Assembly (NCBI RefSeq): GCF_901709675.1
Contig: NC_051106.1
Location: forward strand, 10,975,313-11,039,312
Reading direction: 5' to 3'
DNA: 64,000 bases
Origin: Syngnathus acus
Lineage: Eukaryota; Chordata; Actinopteri; Syngnathiformes; Syngnathidae
Positions 50,001 to 63,600 of the stretch are shown piece after piece (positions within the stretch are counted from its first letter, which is position 1; the number at the start of each line of letters is the position of its first letter). The translations under genes and the position numbers were made by a program. The notes under the pieces are model-generated. The model ran no database searches and was not told the origin of the DNA. It was given only the letters and a program-made list of their open reading frames with translations.

Positions 50001-50997
50001 TTTACCATTGGCCCTTCGCACGTCGTCGAGCTTTCATCCTAAGTAGGTGAATGCATTCCTTCACCTGCCGTTGTGATGGATCTTCTCTCCCTCTTCGTGC
50101 TTCAGAAAAATTAGGACCAGGTTCTTGGTATCTTCTTCTTCTTTCTTCAAGGAGCTCCAGCAGCACATCTACCGCTGTTTGCACTCCCCGCGTCGTCGAG
50201 TTTTCTTCCTGAGTGGGTGAATGCCTTCCTTCACCTGCTGGTAAGTTTTGTGGGTTTCTCTCAGTTCCTCCGTGTGGCCTCTCCCCGTTCCAATGAGTGG
50301 TGGCTAAGCTATTTCTTCTACCTCACCTTCGTCTTCATCTTCTTAACTCACCATTGGCGTCTCTCCCGTCTCCTCTCAGGCCGCAATGGAAAAGGCCCTG
50401 CAAATCCGTGCTCTTGATTCATCCTCCGAAGTGAGGGAACCTATCCTTCTTCTCAGGGCTTGCTCCCCTCGCTCCTAGTGGTCCTGTAGAGTCTATGTTC
50501 AGGTAGATTGCAAGCATTCCACTGCCTTATGTAGAGGTTGAAGATGGCCCTAACCAGGTTGGAAAAGTTGCCTCTCTGCGCCCTTTTTATTCTAGCCAAT
50601 AGCGAGAAAGTGAGAATTAGAGAAATATAAAAGAGAGAGACCACGGAAAGGCAATGGGAAATGAGGCCATCTCTACCAAAACCCAACCCGTGGTCCTCTC
50701 CCTCTCCGACCCTTGACAGAAGGGGAGGAGGGACGGGAGGGAGAAGTTATTTAACAAGAAAGTAAGCGTTAGAGAAAAATAAAGAAAAGGAGAGTCCACG
50801 GACAGGTACTGGGAAATGTGACTGCATCTCGACCAAAAACCCGACACGTGGTGGCGTCCCTCTTCTACCCTTGAGAGGAGGGGAGGAGGGACGAGAGGGT
50901 GAAAATATCAGGGAAACGGGAAAATTAGAAAAGTATGCGACCCGATAATTTGGCTTAAGGTAATACTCGGGTGTCCGAAGGGCACTGGCTGGTTAGG
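47019..50997. mobile_element. Family C unit 2
   Basis: Full unit, 3,979 bp after unit 1 and nearly identical to it. The degenerate telomeric tract is at 47384-47622; the terminal GGCACTGGCTGGTTAGG block is at 50981-50997. No coding capacity recognised. Confidence 0.8.
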
Positions 50998-51079
50998 TAT
51001 TTTGAGTTTGTCTCGCTAAACCTTCCCCAAAGGGTCCGCCGACCCTGTCGGTTAGATAGAAGGCAACGGAAGGCACGGG
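50998..51079. mobile_element. Family C leader stub, truncated
   Basis: TATTTTGAGTTTGTCTCGCT continues for about 80 bp and then stops at GGAAGGCACGGG, where pure TTAGGG begins. The stop has 'GGG' microhomology to the repeat. In the other units the same place reads GGCACGGGCCTACGC. Confidence 0.85.
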
Positions 51080-51175
51080 TTAGGGTTAGGGTTAGGGTTA
51101 GGGTTAGGGTTAGGGTTAGGGGTTAGGGTTAGGGTTAGGGTTAGGGTTAGGGTTAGGGTTAGGGTTAGGGTTAGG
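51080..51175 (+). repeat. Telomeric tract within family C array
   Basis: About 16 TTAGGG repeats with a single TTAGGGG variant near 51118. The right end passes into TTAGGTTTTTAAGG, a diverged form of the family C junction. Confidence 0.95.
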
Positions 51176-52619
51176 TTTTTAAGGTTATCTCGCTACACAT
51201 TCCCCAAAGGGTCCGCCGACCCAGTTGGTTAGATAGAAGGCAGCGGAGGGCACAGGCCGACGCATGTCTCCGTCAGTAAACCTCACCGTACCAGAGTCGC
51301 ATAAATTTTGGAGTGGGTACGAAGGTCGGCAAAGTGAGACTGCACTTCAACCAGAACCTCCCCCGAGTAGCTGAGGCGCTACCCAGGTCTTCGGCCAGCA
51401 AGATGGAAAAAAAATTTTTTAGAGAAAAAATTGAGAGAAACTCACTTACCTTTCCAACCTTGGATTACATTATGCCTATCCACTTTGCATTATTCTTAAC
51501 CTAATGTTTTGTTTTTATATTTAACCACTGTTTTCCTTAAAGATTAAGGTTAGGTTTAGGGTAAGGGTCAGGGCTAGGGGTCAGGGGCTAGGGGTTAGGG
51601 GTTAGGGTCAGGGTTAGGGGTTAGGGGTTAGGGTTAGTAGGATCAGGGCCAAGGGTCAAGGGTTAGGATTTAGGGGTTAGGGTTAGGGGTTAGAATTAGG
51701 GGTTAAGGTTAGGGGTCAGGGGCTAGGGTTAGGGTTAGTAGGGTTAGTAGGGCCAGGGCTAAGGATTAGGGGCTCGGGGTCAAGGCTAGGGCCAGAGGTC
51801 AGGGGTTAGGGCTAGAGGTCAGGGATTAGGGTTAGGTACTTTGAATTTGTCTCATTATACCCTCCCTAAAGGATTCGTCGATCCCGTCGGCCAGAAAAAA
51901 GGCAACGGAAGTCACCGACCCGTGTATATTCCCTGCAGTAAACCTCGCCGTACCAGGTAATACCAAATCTGGATTGTTCTTCTATCTCTTTTTCGGTACG
52001 AAGGATGGCAAAGTGAGGACGCAACTCCGCCAGAATCTACTCCGGGCAGCCGAGACGCCACCCAGGTCCCCCCCTAGCAAGACGGAAACCGTGAAAAGTT
52101 ACAGAAAAGTACAGACCCCCAAGGCCTCCTTGTCTTAAATACAAAACCACCCTTGTCTTAAATACAAGACCACCCTTATATTAATTGTGTCCATTAACCT
52201 TTAGTTGTGTTTGAACTAATATATTTTTTCATAAATCTATTTTTGTTAAAAAAAACTGTTTTGTTTAAAAAGGGTCTTTGTTGTAGGTAATTTGGATGTC
52301 AAAATTTGGTAGACACCTCATCAGTAGTGGACCTTGGGGTCTTAGAGTGTTTCGGCCATTATCACCAGACACCCTCGCCCAAGGGAGGCCCCGCCGGGGT
52401 CGATCAAGCCCCGGAGTGTGTCTACTTCGTCAATTGAAAATCCAGTAGCTTGTCCAGTCAACTGTCCAGCTTTAACGCAGACAGAGTAGATCAATTGGTC
52501 CGTCTTCTAGTCCTTTTGTTGTATTGATTTGTTAAACTATTAAACGTACATGAACCTTTGTATTCCATTTATTGTTATTTCCCTCTTAATGTTGTTTTCC
52601 CACAGTTCAGTTTTATTGG
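51176..52619. mobile_element. Diverged family C variant, truncated
   Basis: Begins TTTTTAAGGTTATCTCGCTA, clearly related to the family C leader but with many changes. A degenerate telomeric tract lies at 51541-51838, followed by a second, more diverged leader-like segment (TACTTTGAATTTGTCTCATT) to about 52,130 and then ~490 bp of family C body. It ends abruptly at TTTTATTGGG/TTAGGG (52619). The doubled leader suggests two successive additions. Confidence 0.75.
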
Positions 52620-52674
52620 GTTAGGGTTAGGGTTAGGGTTAGGGTTAGGGTTAGGGTTAGGGTTAGGGTTAGGT
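52619..52674 (+). repeat. Telomeric tract within family C array, second
   Basis: Nine TTAGGG repeats between the truncated variant (ending TTATTGGG) and the next family C unit (TTAGGTATTTTGAG). No variant repeats. Confidence 0.95.
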
Positions 52675-55600
52675 ATTTTGAGTTTGTCTCGCTAAACCTT
52701 CCCCAAAGGGTCCGCCGACCCTGTCGGTTAGATAGAAGGCAACGGAAGGCACGGGCCTACGCATGTCCCCGCAGTAAACCCGCCGTACCAGGTCACATAA
52801 AATCTGGATTGGGTACGAAGGACGGCGAAGTGTGACTGCACCTCTGCCAGAACCTCCCCCGAGTAGCTGAGGCGCTACCCAGGTCTTCGGCCAGCAAGAT
52901 GGAAAAAAAAGTTGAGAGAGAAAAAAATTGAGAGAAACTCACCTACCCTTCCAACCTTGGATTACATTATGCCTATTCACTTTGCATTATTCTTGACCTA
53001 ATGTTTTGTTTTTATATTCAATCAACTGTTTTCCTTAGAGATTAAGGTTAGGTTTAGGGTAAGGGTCAGGGGTTAGGGGTTAGGGTCAGGGGTTAGGGTT
53101 AGTAGGATCAGGGCTAGGGGTCAAGGGTTAGGATTTAGGGGTTAGGGTTAGGGGTTAGAATTAGGGGTTAAGGTTAGGGGTCAGGGGTTAGGGTTAGTAT
53201 GGTTAGTAGGGCTAGGGCTAAGGATTAGGGGTTATGGGTCAAGGCTAGGGTTAGAGGTCAGGGGTTAGGGTTAGAGGTCATTCTCTTTCTCTTCTTTTTT
53301 CGACCACCCTTGTATTAATTGTGTCCATTAACCCTTAGTTGTGTTTGAACTAATATATTTTTTTTCCATAAATCTATTTTTGTTAAAAAAACTGTTTTGT
53401 TTAGAAAGGGTCATTGTTGTAGGTAATTTGGATGTCAAAATTTTGTAGACACCTCATCAGTAGTGGACCTTGGGGTCTTAGAGTGTTTCGGCCATTATCA
53501 CCAGACACCCTCGCCCAAGGGAGGCCCCGCCGGGGTCGATCAAGCCCCGGAGCGTGTCTACTTCGTCAATTGAAATTCCAGTAGCTTGTCCAGTCAACTC
53601 TCCAGCTTTAACGCAGACAGAGTAGATCAATTGGTCAGTCTTCTAGTCCTTTTGTTGTACCGATTTGTTCAACTATTAACTGTACATGAACCACCTTTGT
53701 ATTCCATTTAATGTTGTTTTCCTCTTAATGTTGTTTTGCTTCATTTCAGTTTTATTGGGGGACCACCTTTATTATTATAAATGCAAATTGGACTCTATGT
53801 GGCCTACCTGTGCTAATGACCTTTAAGGTATTATTTCCACTCTTAATACATTTTATGTCATCAAAGAAGTTTCTCTCAAAGAATCGGAGTAACCTTACAT
53901 ATTACCTGGAAAGAAGGTCTTCCCCAGTGCCACTCTCCTGCGTCACAGCGCCACCGTTGAACGTCCCCCTCAAGAGCCTTGGCGAATCATCGTGGCGGCT
54001 CTCGTCCTCCAATCACGCCCCCCCATTCAACTGATAAGCACTAAAAAATTCGGCTATAACCCATTGGCACTCTTTAATTGTGTTAGTCGTAAAACATTCA
54101 GATGTAAATTCAATTCATAGTTTTTTATTAAAAATTCAATTCATATTTTTTATTAAATCATATCGTACATTTAGAAATACAAATCAACGTAAATCGCGAT
54201 ACTCCTAGGTACCAACCCCCCAGAAGTACTCGTAAACTCCTGTCAGTTACTCCGGCAGCTTCTGTAATCCCCCTATCTTCCACAACATCATCTCTCCCAA
54301 ACAACGATCAAAATGGAATAAAATGTCCACAAATCCCCTGGTATTATTAAAGTATTTTACCCGATTCCATTCATCCGTAAAATTAATTTATAACATTAAT
54401 AAGATCGTATATTTGTAACGAAATAGCTGTAGGCGTATCGTAGCTAATGTTATGAGCATTAGCAATGCGGAAGCACCCATAAGCCCCAGCCCCAAAACAA
54501 TGGCGCCGCCCATAGACACTAATCATACCTAAGTCCTTTCGTAAATCAATAACGAACAAATAATTTTTGTTTTAACCTCCTGAGCCCGTTCCTGTATTGA
54601 CACCCGGTCCCATTCGGCCGTAAATTCAACATATATCACCGAACTAGTCACCTATTTGGAGCGATATCGTCCTACGCGTACCGCAGCTAGCGAGCATTAG
54701 CAACTAAGAAATACCCATAAGCCCTTGCCAAAGTCATGGCGGCCCCCGATAACACATAATATTCTTAAAATTACTCCTCCCGGTGAAAATAATAGAATAC
54801 ATTTAGATTGGTATTGTTTATTTGCACTACCCGGTCACTTTTGTCCGTTAAAAACACTCACTCACCTTAATCCAACTCCGTATGTGGAATCAATAGTCTC
54901 GTAAACAAGGCAGCTAGTAAACATTAGCCAAACCGGAAGTAGCCCCCACCTTTTTTTTCGCCGTACGTCAGAGCAATCCTCCGCCAGCAATCATGCCAAC
55001 CAAAGCATTCGTTCCAAAATTCGATTAGAATCAAACTTATTGAAAAACCTCTTAATACTATTTAATAGTGTTTTCCAACTTACTCGTTTCTAAATTCAAA
55101 GGATAATATTAAGTCCATAATATTCACGTCTAACTGAGGTCCGTTGGTACCAACGCGATTTAATGTGTCAAGGGCGCCCTCCAGTGTCCCATCACGTCCA
55201 ATGTTTTCTTTTATGCGTTTGAAGAAAAATTCTTCTTTTTTCTTTTAGGGCCTGCTTTAAAATAAAAAATGTGATTCGATTATAGTTTCGCCTTTTCGTT
55301 TTGTAATTTAATTAAATTAAATCGTAAATTTTTAGATATTTGGTTGGATTTAAAATTCATTCTGGAATCTAGATTTGGTCAAGTTTAGGATTTAGTTTGC
55401 AATTTGGTTAAGGGTTAGGATTTGACTCAGGGTAAGGAATTGATTTCAGAATTTGGTTCAGGTTCAAGACTAGAATCTGGTTGAATTTAGGACTTGAAGT
55501 TTGTGTTGCAGTGTCCCGTGCTTGGACCGATGCTGTCTCCACTAGTAGCCGTTGCGGTGGATCTTCTCCCCCCCTTTTTTTTGGTGCTTCAGAAGAATTA

Positions 55601-56651
55601 TGACCAGGTTCTCGGTACCTTCTTCTTCTTTCTTCAAGGAGTTCCCGCAGCACATTTACCATTGGCCCTTCGCACGTCGTCGAGCTTTCATCCTAAGTAG
55701 GTGAATGCATTCCTTCACCTGCCGTTGTGATGGATCTTCTCTCCCTCTTCGTGCTTCAGAAAAATTAGGACCAGGTTCTTGGTATCTTCTTCTTCTTTCT
55801 TCAAGGAGCTCCAGCAGCACATCTACCGCTGTTTGCACTCCCCGCGTCGTCGAGTTTTCTTCCTGAGTGGGTGAATGCCTTCCTTCACCTGCTGGTAAGT
55901 TTTGTGGGTTTCTCTCAGTTCCTCCGTGTGGCCTCTCCCCGTTCCAATGAGTGGTGGCTAAGCTATTTCTTCTACCTCACCTTCGTCTTCATCTTCTTAA
56001 CTCACCATTGGCGTCTCTCCCGTCTCCTCTCAGGCCGCAATGGAAAAGGCCCTGCAAATCCGTGCTCTTGATTCATCCTCCGAAGTGAGGGAACCTATCC
56101 TTCTTCTCAGGGCTTGCTCCCCTCGCTCCTAGTGGTCCTGTAGAGTCTATGTTCAGGTAGATTGCAAGCATTCCACTGCCTTATGTAGAGGTTGAAGATG
56201 GCCCTAACCAGGTTGGAAAAGTTGCCTCTCTGCGCCCTTTTTATTCTAGCCAATAGCGAGAAAGTGAGAATTAGAGAAATATAAAAGAGAGAGACCACGG
56301 AAAGGCAATGGGAAATGAGGCCATCTCTACCAAAACCCAACCCGTGGTCCTCTCCCTCTCCGACCCTTGACAGAAGGGGAGGAGGGACGGGAGGGAGAAG
56401 TTATTTAACAAGAAAGTAAGCGTTAGAGAAAAATAAAGAAAAGGAGAGTCCACGGACAGGTACTGGGAAATGTGACTGCATCTCGACCAAAAACCCGACA
56501 CGTGGTGGCGTCCCTCTTCTACCCTTGAGAGGAGGGGAGGAGGGACGAGAGGGTGAAAATATCAGGGAAACGGGAAAATTAGAAAAGTATGCGACCCGAT
56601 AATTTGGCTTAAGGTAATACTCGGGTGTCCGAAGGGCACTGGCTGGTTAGG
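52675..56651. mobile_element. Family C unit 3
   Basis: Full ~3,977-bp unit; degenerate tract at 53040-53280 and junction block at 56635-56651. It shares small differences with units 4 and 5 (ATATTCAATC for ATATTTAATC; ATCATATCG for ATCAAATCG; TATATTTG for TATATTCG), so units 3-5 form a subgroup distinct from 1-2. Confidence 0.8.
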
Positions 56652-59600
56652 TATTTTGAGTTTGTCTCGCTAAACCTTCCCCAAAGGGTCCGCCGACCCT
56701 GTCGGTTAGATAGAAGGCAACGGAAGGCACGGGCCTACGCATGTCCCCGCAGTAAACCCGCCGTACCAGGTCACATAAAATCTGGATTGGGTACGAAGGA
56801 CGGCGAAGTGTGACTGCACCTCTGCCAGAACCTCCCCCGAGTAGCTGAGGCGCTACCCAGGTCTTCGGCCAGCAAGATGGAAAAAAAAGTTGAGAGAGAA
56901 AAAATTGAGAGAAACTCACCTACCCTTCCAACCTTGGATTACATTATGCCTATTCACTTTGCATTATTCTTGACCTAATGTTTTGTTTTTATATTCAATC
57001 AACTGTTTTCCTTAGAGATTAAGGTTAGGTTTAGGGTAAGGGTCAGGGGTTAGGGGTTAGGGTCAGGGGTTAGGGTTAGTAGGATCAGGGCTAGGGGTCA
57101 AGGGTTAGGATTTAGGGGTTAGGGTTAGGGGTTAGAATTAGGGGTTAAGGTTAGGGGTCAGGGGTTAGGGTTAGTATGGTTAGTAGGGCTAGGGCTAAGG
57201 ATTAGGGGTTATGGGTCAAGGCTAGGGTTAGAGGTCAGGGGTTAGGGTTAGAGGTCATTCTCTTTCTCTTCTTTTTTCGACCACCCTTGTATTAATTGTG
57301 TCCATTAACCCTTAGTTGTGTTTGAACTAATATATTTTTTTTCCATAAATCTATTTTTGTTAAAAAAACTGTTTTGTTTAGAAAGGGTCATTGTTGTAGG
57401 TAATTTGGATGTCAAAATTTTGTAGACACCTCATCAGTAGTGGACCTTGGGGTCTTAGAGTGTTTCGGCCATTATCACCAGACACCCTCGCCCAAGGGAG
57501 GCCCCGCCGGGGTCGATCAAGCCCCGGAGCGTGTCTACTTCGTCAATTGAAATTCCAGTAGCTTGTCCAGTCAACTCTCCAGCTTTAACGCAGACAGAGT
57601 AGATCAATTGGTCAGTCTTCTAGTCCTTTTGTTGTACCGATTTGTTCAACTATTAACTGTACATGAACCACCTTTGTATTCCATTTAATGTTGTTTTCCT
57701 CTTAATGTTGTTTTGCTTCATTTCAGTTTTATTGGGGGACCACCTTTATTATTATAAATGCAAATTGGACTCTATGTGGCCTACCTGTGCTAATGACCTT
57801 TAAGGTATTATTTCCACTCTTAATACATTTTATGTCATCAAAGAAGTTTCTCTCAAAGAATCGGAGTAACCTTACATATTACCTGGAAAGAAGGTCTTCC
57901 CCAGTGCCACTCTCCTGCGTCACAGCGCCACCGTTGAACGTCCCCCTCAAGAGCCTTGGCGAATCATCGTGGCGGCTCTCGTCCTCCAATCACGCCCCCC
58001 CATTCAACTGATAAGCACTAAAAAATTCGGCTATAACCCATTGGCACTCTTTAATTGTGTTAGTCGTAAAACATTCAGATGTAAATTCAATTCATAGTTT
58101 TTTATTAAAAATTCAATTCATATTTTTTATTAAATCATATCGTACATTTAGAAATACAAATCAACGTAAATCGCGATACTCCTAGGTACCAACCCCCCAG
58201 AAGTACTCGTAAACTCCTGTCAGTTACTCCGGCAGCTTCTGTAATCCCCCTATCTTCCACAACATCATCTCTCCCAAACAACGATCAAAATGGAATAAAA
58301 TGTCCACAAATCCCCTGGTATTATTAAAGTATTTTACCCGATTCCATTCATCCGTAAAATTAATTTATAACATTAATAAGATCGTATATTTGTAACGAAA
58401 TAGCTGTAGGCGTATCGTAGCTAATGTTATGAGCATTAGCAATGCGGAAGCACCCATAAGCCCCAGCCCCAAAACAATGGCGCCGCCCATAGACACTAAT
58501 CATACCTAAGTCCTTTCGTAAATCAATAACGAACAAATAATTTTTGTTTTAACCTCCTGAGCCCGTTCCTGTATTGACACCCGGTCCCATTCGGCCGTAA
58601 ATTCAACATATATCACCGAACTAGTCACCTATTTGGAGCGATATCGTCCTACGCGTACCGCAGCTAGCGAGCATTAGCAACTAAGAAATACCCATAAGCC
58701 CTTGCCAAAGTCATGGCGGCCCCCGATAACACATAATATTCTTAAAATTACTCCTCCCGGTGAAAATAATAGAATACATTTAGATTGGTATTGTTTATTT
58801 GCACTACCCGGTCACTTTTGTCCGTTAAAAACACTCACTCACCTTAATCCAACTCCGTATGTGGAATCAATAGTCTCGTAAACAAGGCAGCTAGTAAACA
58901 TTAGCCAAACCGGAAGTAGCCCCCACCTTTTTTTTTCGCCGTACGTCAGAGCAATCCTCCGCCAGCAATCATGCCAACCAAAGCATTCGTTCCAAAATTC
59001 GATTAGAATCAAACTTATTGAAAAACCTCTTAATACTATTTAATAGTGTTTTCCAACTTACTCGTTTCTAAATTCAAAGGATAATATTAAGTCCATAATA
59101 TTCACGTCTAACTGAGGTCCGTTGGTACCAACGCGATTTAATGTGTCAAGGGCGCCCTCCAGTGTCCCATCACGTCCAATGTTTTCTTTTATGCGTTTGA
59201 AGAAAAATTCTTCTTTTTTCTTTTAGGGCCTGCTTTAAAATAAAAAAATGTGATTCGATTATAGTTTCGCCTTTTCGTTTTGTAATTTAATTAAATTAAA
59301 TCGTAAATTTTTAGATATTTGGTTGGATTTAAAATTCATTCTGGAATCTAGATTTGGTCAAGTTTAGGATTTAGTTTGCAATTTGGTTAAGGGTTAGGAT
59401 TTGACTCAGGGTAAGGAATTGATTTCAGAATTTGGTTCAGGTTCAAGACTAGAATCTGGTTGAATTTAGGACTTGAAGTTTGTGTTGCAGTGTCCCGTGC
59501 TTGGACCGATGCTGTCTCCACTAGTAGCCGTTGCGGTGGATCTTCTCCCCCCCTTTTTTTTGGTGCTTCAGAAGAATTATGACCAGGTTCTCGGTACCTT

Positions 59601-60630
59601 CTTCTTCTTTCTTCAAGGAGTTCCCGCAGCACATTTACCATTGGCCCTTCGCACGTCGTCGAGCTTTCATCCTAAGTAGGTGAATGCATTCCTTCACCTG
59701 CCTTTGTGATGGATCTTCTCTCCCTCTTCGTGCTTCAGAAAAATTAGGACCAGGTTCTTGGTATCTTCTTCTTCTTTCTTCAAGGAGCTCCAGCAGCACA
59801 TCTACCGCTGTTTGCACTCCCCGCGTCGTCGAGTTTTCTTCCTGAGTGGGTGAATGCCTTCCTTCACCTGCTGGTAAGTTTTGTGGGTTTCTCTCAGTTC
59901 CTCCGTGTGGCCTCTCCCCGTTCCAATGAGTGGTGGCTAAGCTATTTCTTCTACCTCACCTTCGTCTTCATCTTCTTAACTCACCATTGGCGTCTCTCCC
60001 GTCTCCTCTCAGGCCGCAATGGAAAAGGCCCTGCAAATCCGTGCTCTTGATTCATCCTCCGAAGTGAGGGAACCTATCCTTCTTCTCAGGGCTTGCTCCC
60101 CTCGCTCCTAGTGGTCCTGTAGAGTCTATGTTCAGGTAGATTGCAAGCATTCCACTGCCTTATGTAGAGGTTGAAGATGGCCCTAACCAGGTTGGAAAAG
60201 TTGCCTCTCTGCGCCCTTTTTATTCTAGCCAATAGCGAGAAAGTGAGAATTAGAGAAATATAAAAGAGAGAGACCACGGAAAGGCAATGGGAAATGAGGC
60301 CATCTCTACCAAAACCCAACCCGTGGTCCTCTCCCTCTCCGACCCTTGACAGAAGGGGAGGAGGGACGGGAGGGAGAAGTTATTTAACAAGAAAGTAAGC
60401 GTTAGAGAAAAATAAAGAAAAGGAGAGTCCACGGACAGGTACTGGGAAATGTGACTGCATCTCGACCAAAAACCCGACACGTGGTGGCGTCCCTCTTCTA
60501 CCCTTGAGAGGAGGGGAGGAGGGACGAGAGGGTGAAAATATCAGGGAAACGGGAAAATTAGAAAAGTATGCGACCCGATAATTTGGCTTAAGGTAATACT
60601 CGGGTGTCCGAAGGGCACTGGCTGGTTAGG
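56652..60630. mobile_element. Family C unit 4
   Basis: Full unit, degenerate tract 57018-57254, junction block 60614-60630. Nearly identical to unit 3; run lengths of A, T and C differ by one or two. Confidence 0.8.
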
Positions 60631-63600
60631 TATTTTGAGTTTGTCTCGCTAAACCTTCCCCAAAGGGTCCGCCGACCCTGTCGGTTAGATAGAAGGCAAC
60701 GGAAGGCACGGGCCTACGCATGTCCCCGCAGTAAACCCGCCGTACCAGGTCACATAAAATCTGGATTGGGTACGAAGGACGGCGAAGTGTGACTGCACCT
60801 CTGCCAGAACCTCCCCCGAGTAGCTGAGGCGCTACCCAGGTCTTCGGCCAGCAAGATGGAAAAAAAGTTGAGAGAGAAAAAATTGAGAGAAACTCACCTA
60901 CCCTTCCAACCTTGGATTACATTATGCCTATTCACTTTGCATTATTCTTGACCTAATGTTTTGTTTTTATATTCAATCAACTGTTTTCCTTAGAGATTAA
61001 GGTTAGGTTTAGGGTAAGGGTCAGGGGTTAGGGGTTAGGGTCAGGGGTTAGGGTTAGTAGGATCAGGGCTAGGGGTCAAGGGTTAGGATTTAGGGGTTAG
61101 GGTTAGGGGTTAGAATTAGGGGTTAAGGTTAGGGGTCAGGGGTTAGGGTTAGTATGGTTAGTAGGGCTAGGGCTAAGGATTAGGGGTTATGGGTCAAGGC
61201 TAGGGTTAGAGGTCAGGGGTTAGGGTTAGAGGTCATTCTCTTTCTCTTCTTTTTTCGACCACCCTTGTATTAATTGTGTCCATTAACCCTTAGTTGTGTT
61301 TGAACTAATATATTTTTTTCCATAAATCTATTTTTGTTAAAAAAACTGTTTTGTTTAGAAAGGGTCATTGTTGTAGGTAATTTGGATGTCAAAATTTTGT
61401 AGACACCTCATCAGTAGTGGACCTTGGGGTCTTAGAGTGTTTCGGCCATTATCACCAGACACCCTCGCCCAAGGGAGGCCCCGCCGGGGTCGATCAAGCC
61501 CCGGAGCGTGTCTACTTCGTCAATTGAAATTCCAGTAGCTTGTCCAGTCAACTCTCCAGCTTTAACGCAGACAGAGTAGATCAATTGGTCAGTCTTCTAG
61601 TCCTTTTGTTGTACCGATTTGTTCAACTATTAACTGTACATGAACCACCTTTGTATTCCATTTAATGTTGTTTTCCTCTTAATGTTGTTTTGCTTCATTT
61701 CAGTTTTATTGGGGGACCACCTTTATTATTATAAATGCAAATTGGACTCTATGTGGCCTACCTGTGCTAATGACCTTTAAGGTATTATTTCCACTCTTAA
61801 TACATTTTATGTCATCAAAGAAGTTTCTCTCAAAGAATCGGAGTAACCTTACATATTACCTGGAAAGAAGGTCTTCCCCAGTGCCACTCTCCTGCGTCAC
61901 AGCGCCACCGTTGAACGTCCCCCTCAAGAGCCTTGGCGAATCATCGTGGCGGCTCTCGTCCTCCAATCACGCCCCCCCATTCAACTGATAAGCACTAAAA
62001 AATTCGGCTATAACCCATTGGCACTCTTTAATTGTGTTAGTCGTAAAACATTCAGATGTAAATTCAATTCATAGTTTTTTATTAAAAATTCAATTCATAT
62101 TTTTTATTAAATCATATCGTACATTTAGAAATACAAATCAACGTAAATCGCGATACTCCTAGGTACCAACCCCCCAGAAGTACTCGTAAACTCCTGTCAG
62201 TTACTCCGGCAGCTTCTGTAATCCCCCTATCTTCCACAACATCATCTCTCCCAAACAACGATCAAAATGGAATAAAATGTCCACAAATCCCCTGGTATTA
62301 TTAAAGTATTTTACCCGATTCCATTCATCCGTAAAATTAATTTATAACATTAATAAGATCGTATATTTGTAACGAAATAGCTGTAGGCGTATCGTAGCTA
62401 ATGTTATGAGCATTAGCAATGCGGAAGCACCCATAAGCCCCAGCCCCAAAACAATGGCGCCGCCCATAGACACTAATCATACCTAAGTCCTTTCGTAAAT
62501 CAATAACGAACAAATAATTTTTGTTTTAACCTCCTGAGCCCGTTCCTGTATTGACACCCGGTCCCATTCGGCCGTAAATTCAACATATATCACCGAACTA
62601 GTCACCTATTTGGAGCGATATCGTCCTACGCGTACCGCAGCTAGCGAGCATTAGCAACTAAGAAATACCCATAAGCCCTTGCCAAAGTCATGGCGGCCCC
62701 CGATAACACATAATATTCTTAAAATTACTCCTCCCGGTGAAAATAATAGAATACATTTAGATTGGTATTGTTTATTTGCACTACCGGTCACTTTTGTCCG
62801 TTAAAAACACTCACTCACCTTAATCCAACTCCGTATGTGGAATCAATAGTCTCGTAAACAAGGCAGCTAGTAAACATTAGCCAAACCGGAAGTAGCCCCC
62901 ACCTTTTTTTTCCGCCGTACGTCAGAGCAATCCTCCGCCAGCAATCATGCCAACCAAAGCATTCGTTCCAAAATTCGATTAGAATCAAACTTATTGAAAA
63001 ACCTCTTAATACTATTTAATAGTGTTTTCCAACTTACTCGTTTCTAAATTCAAAGGATAATATTAAGTCCATAATATTCACGTCTAACTGAGGTCCGTTG
63101 GTACCAACGCGATTTAATGTGTCAAGGGCGCCCTCCAGTGTCCCATCACGTCCAATGTTTTCTTTTATGCGTTTGAAGAAAAATTCTTCTTTTTTCTTTT
63201 AGGGCCTGCTTTAAAATAAAAAATGTGATTCGATTATAGTTTCGCCTTTTCGTTTTGTAATTTAATTAAATTAAATCGTAAATTTTTAGATATTTGGTTG
63301 GATTTAAAATTCATTCTGGAATCTAGATTTGGTCAAGTTTAGGATTTAGTTTGCAATTTGGTTAAGGGTTAGGATTTGACTCAGGGTAAGGAATTGATTT
63401 CAGAATTTGGTTCAGGTTCAAGACTAGAATCTGGTTGAATTTAGGACTTGAAGTTTGTGTTGCAGTGTCCCGTGCTTGGACCGATGCTGTCTCCACTAGT
63501 AGCCGTTGCGGTGGATCTTCTCCCCCCCTTTTTTTTGGTGCTTCAGAAGAATTATGACCAGGTTCTCGGTACCTTCTTCTTCTTTCTTCAAGGAGTTCCC

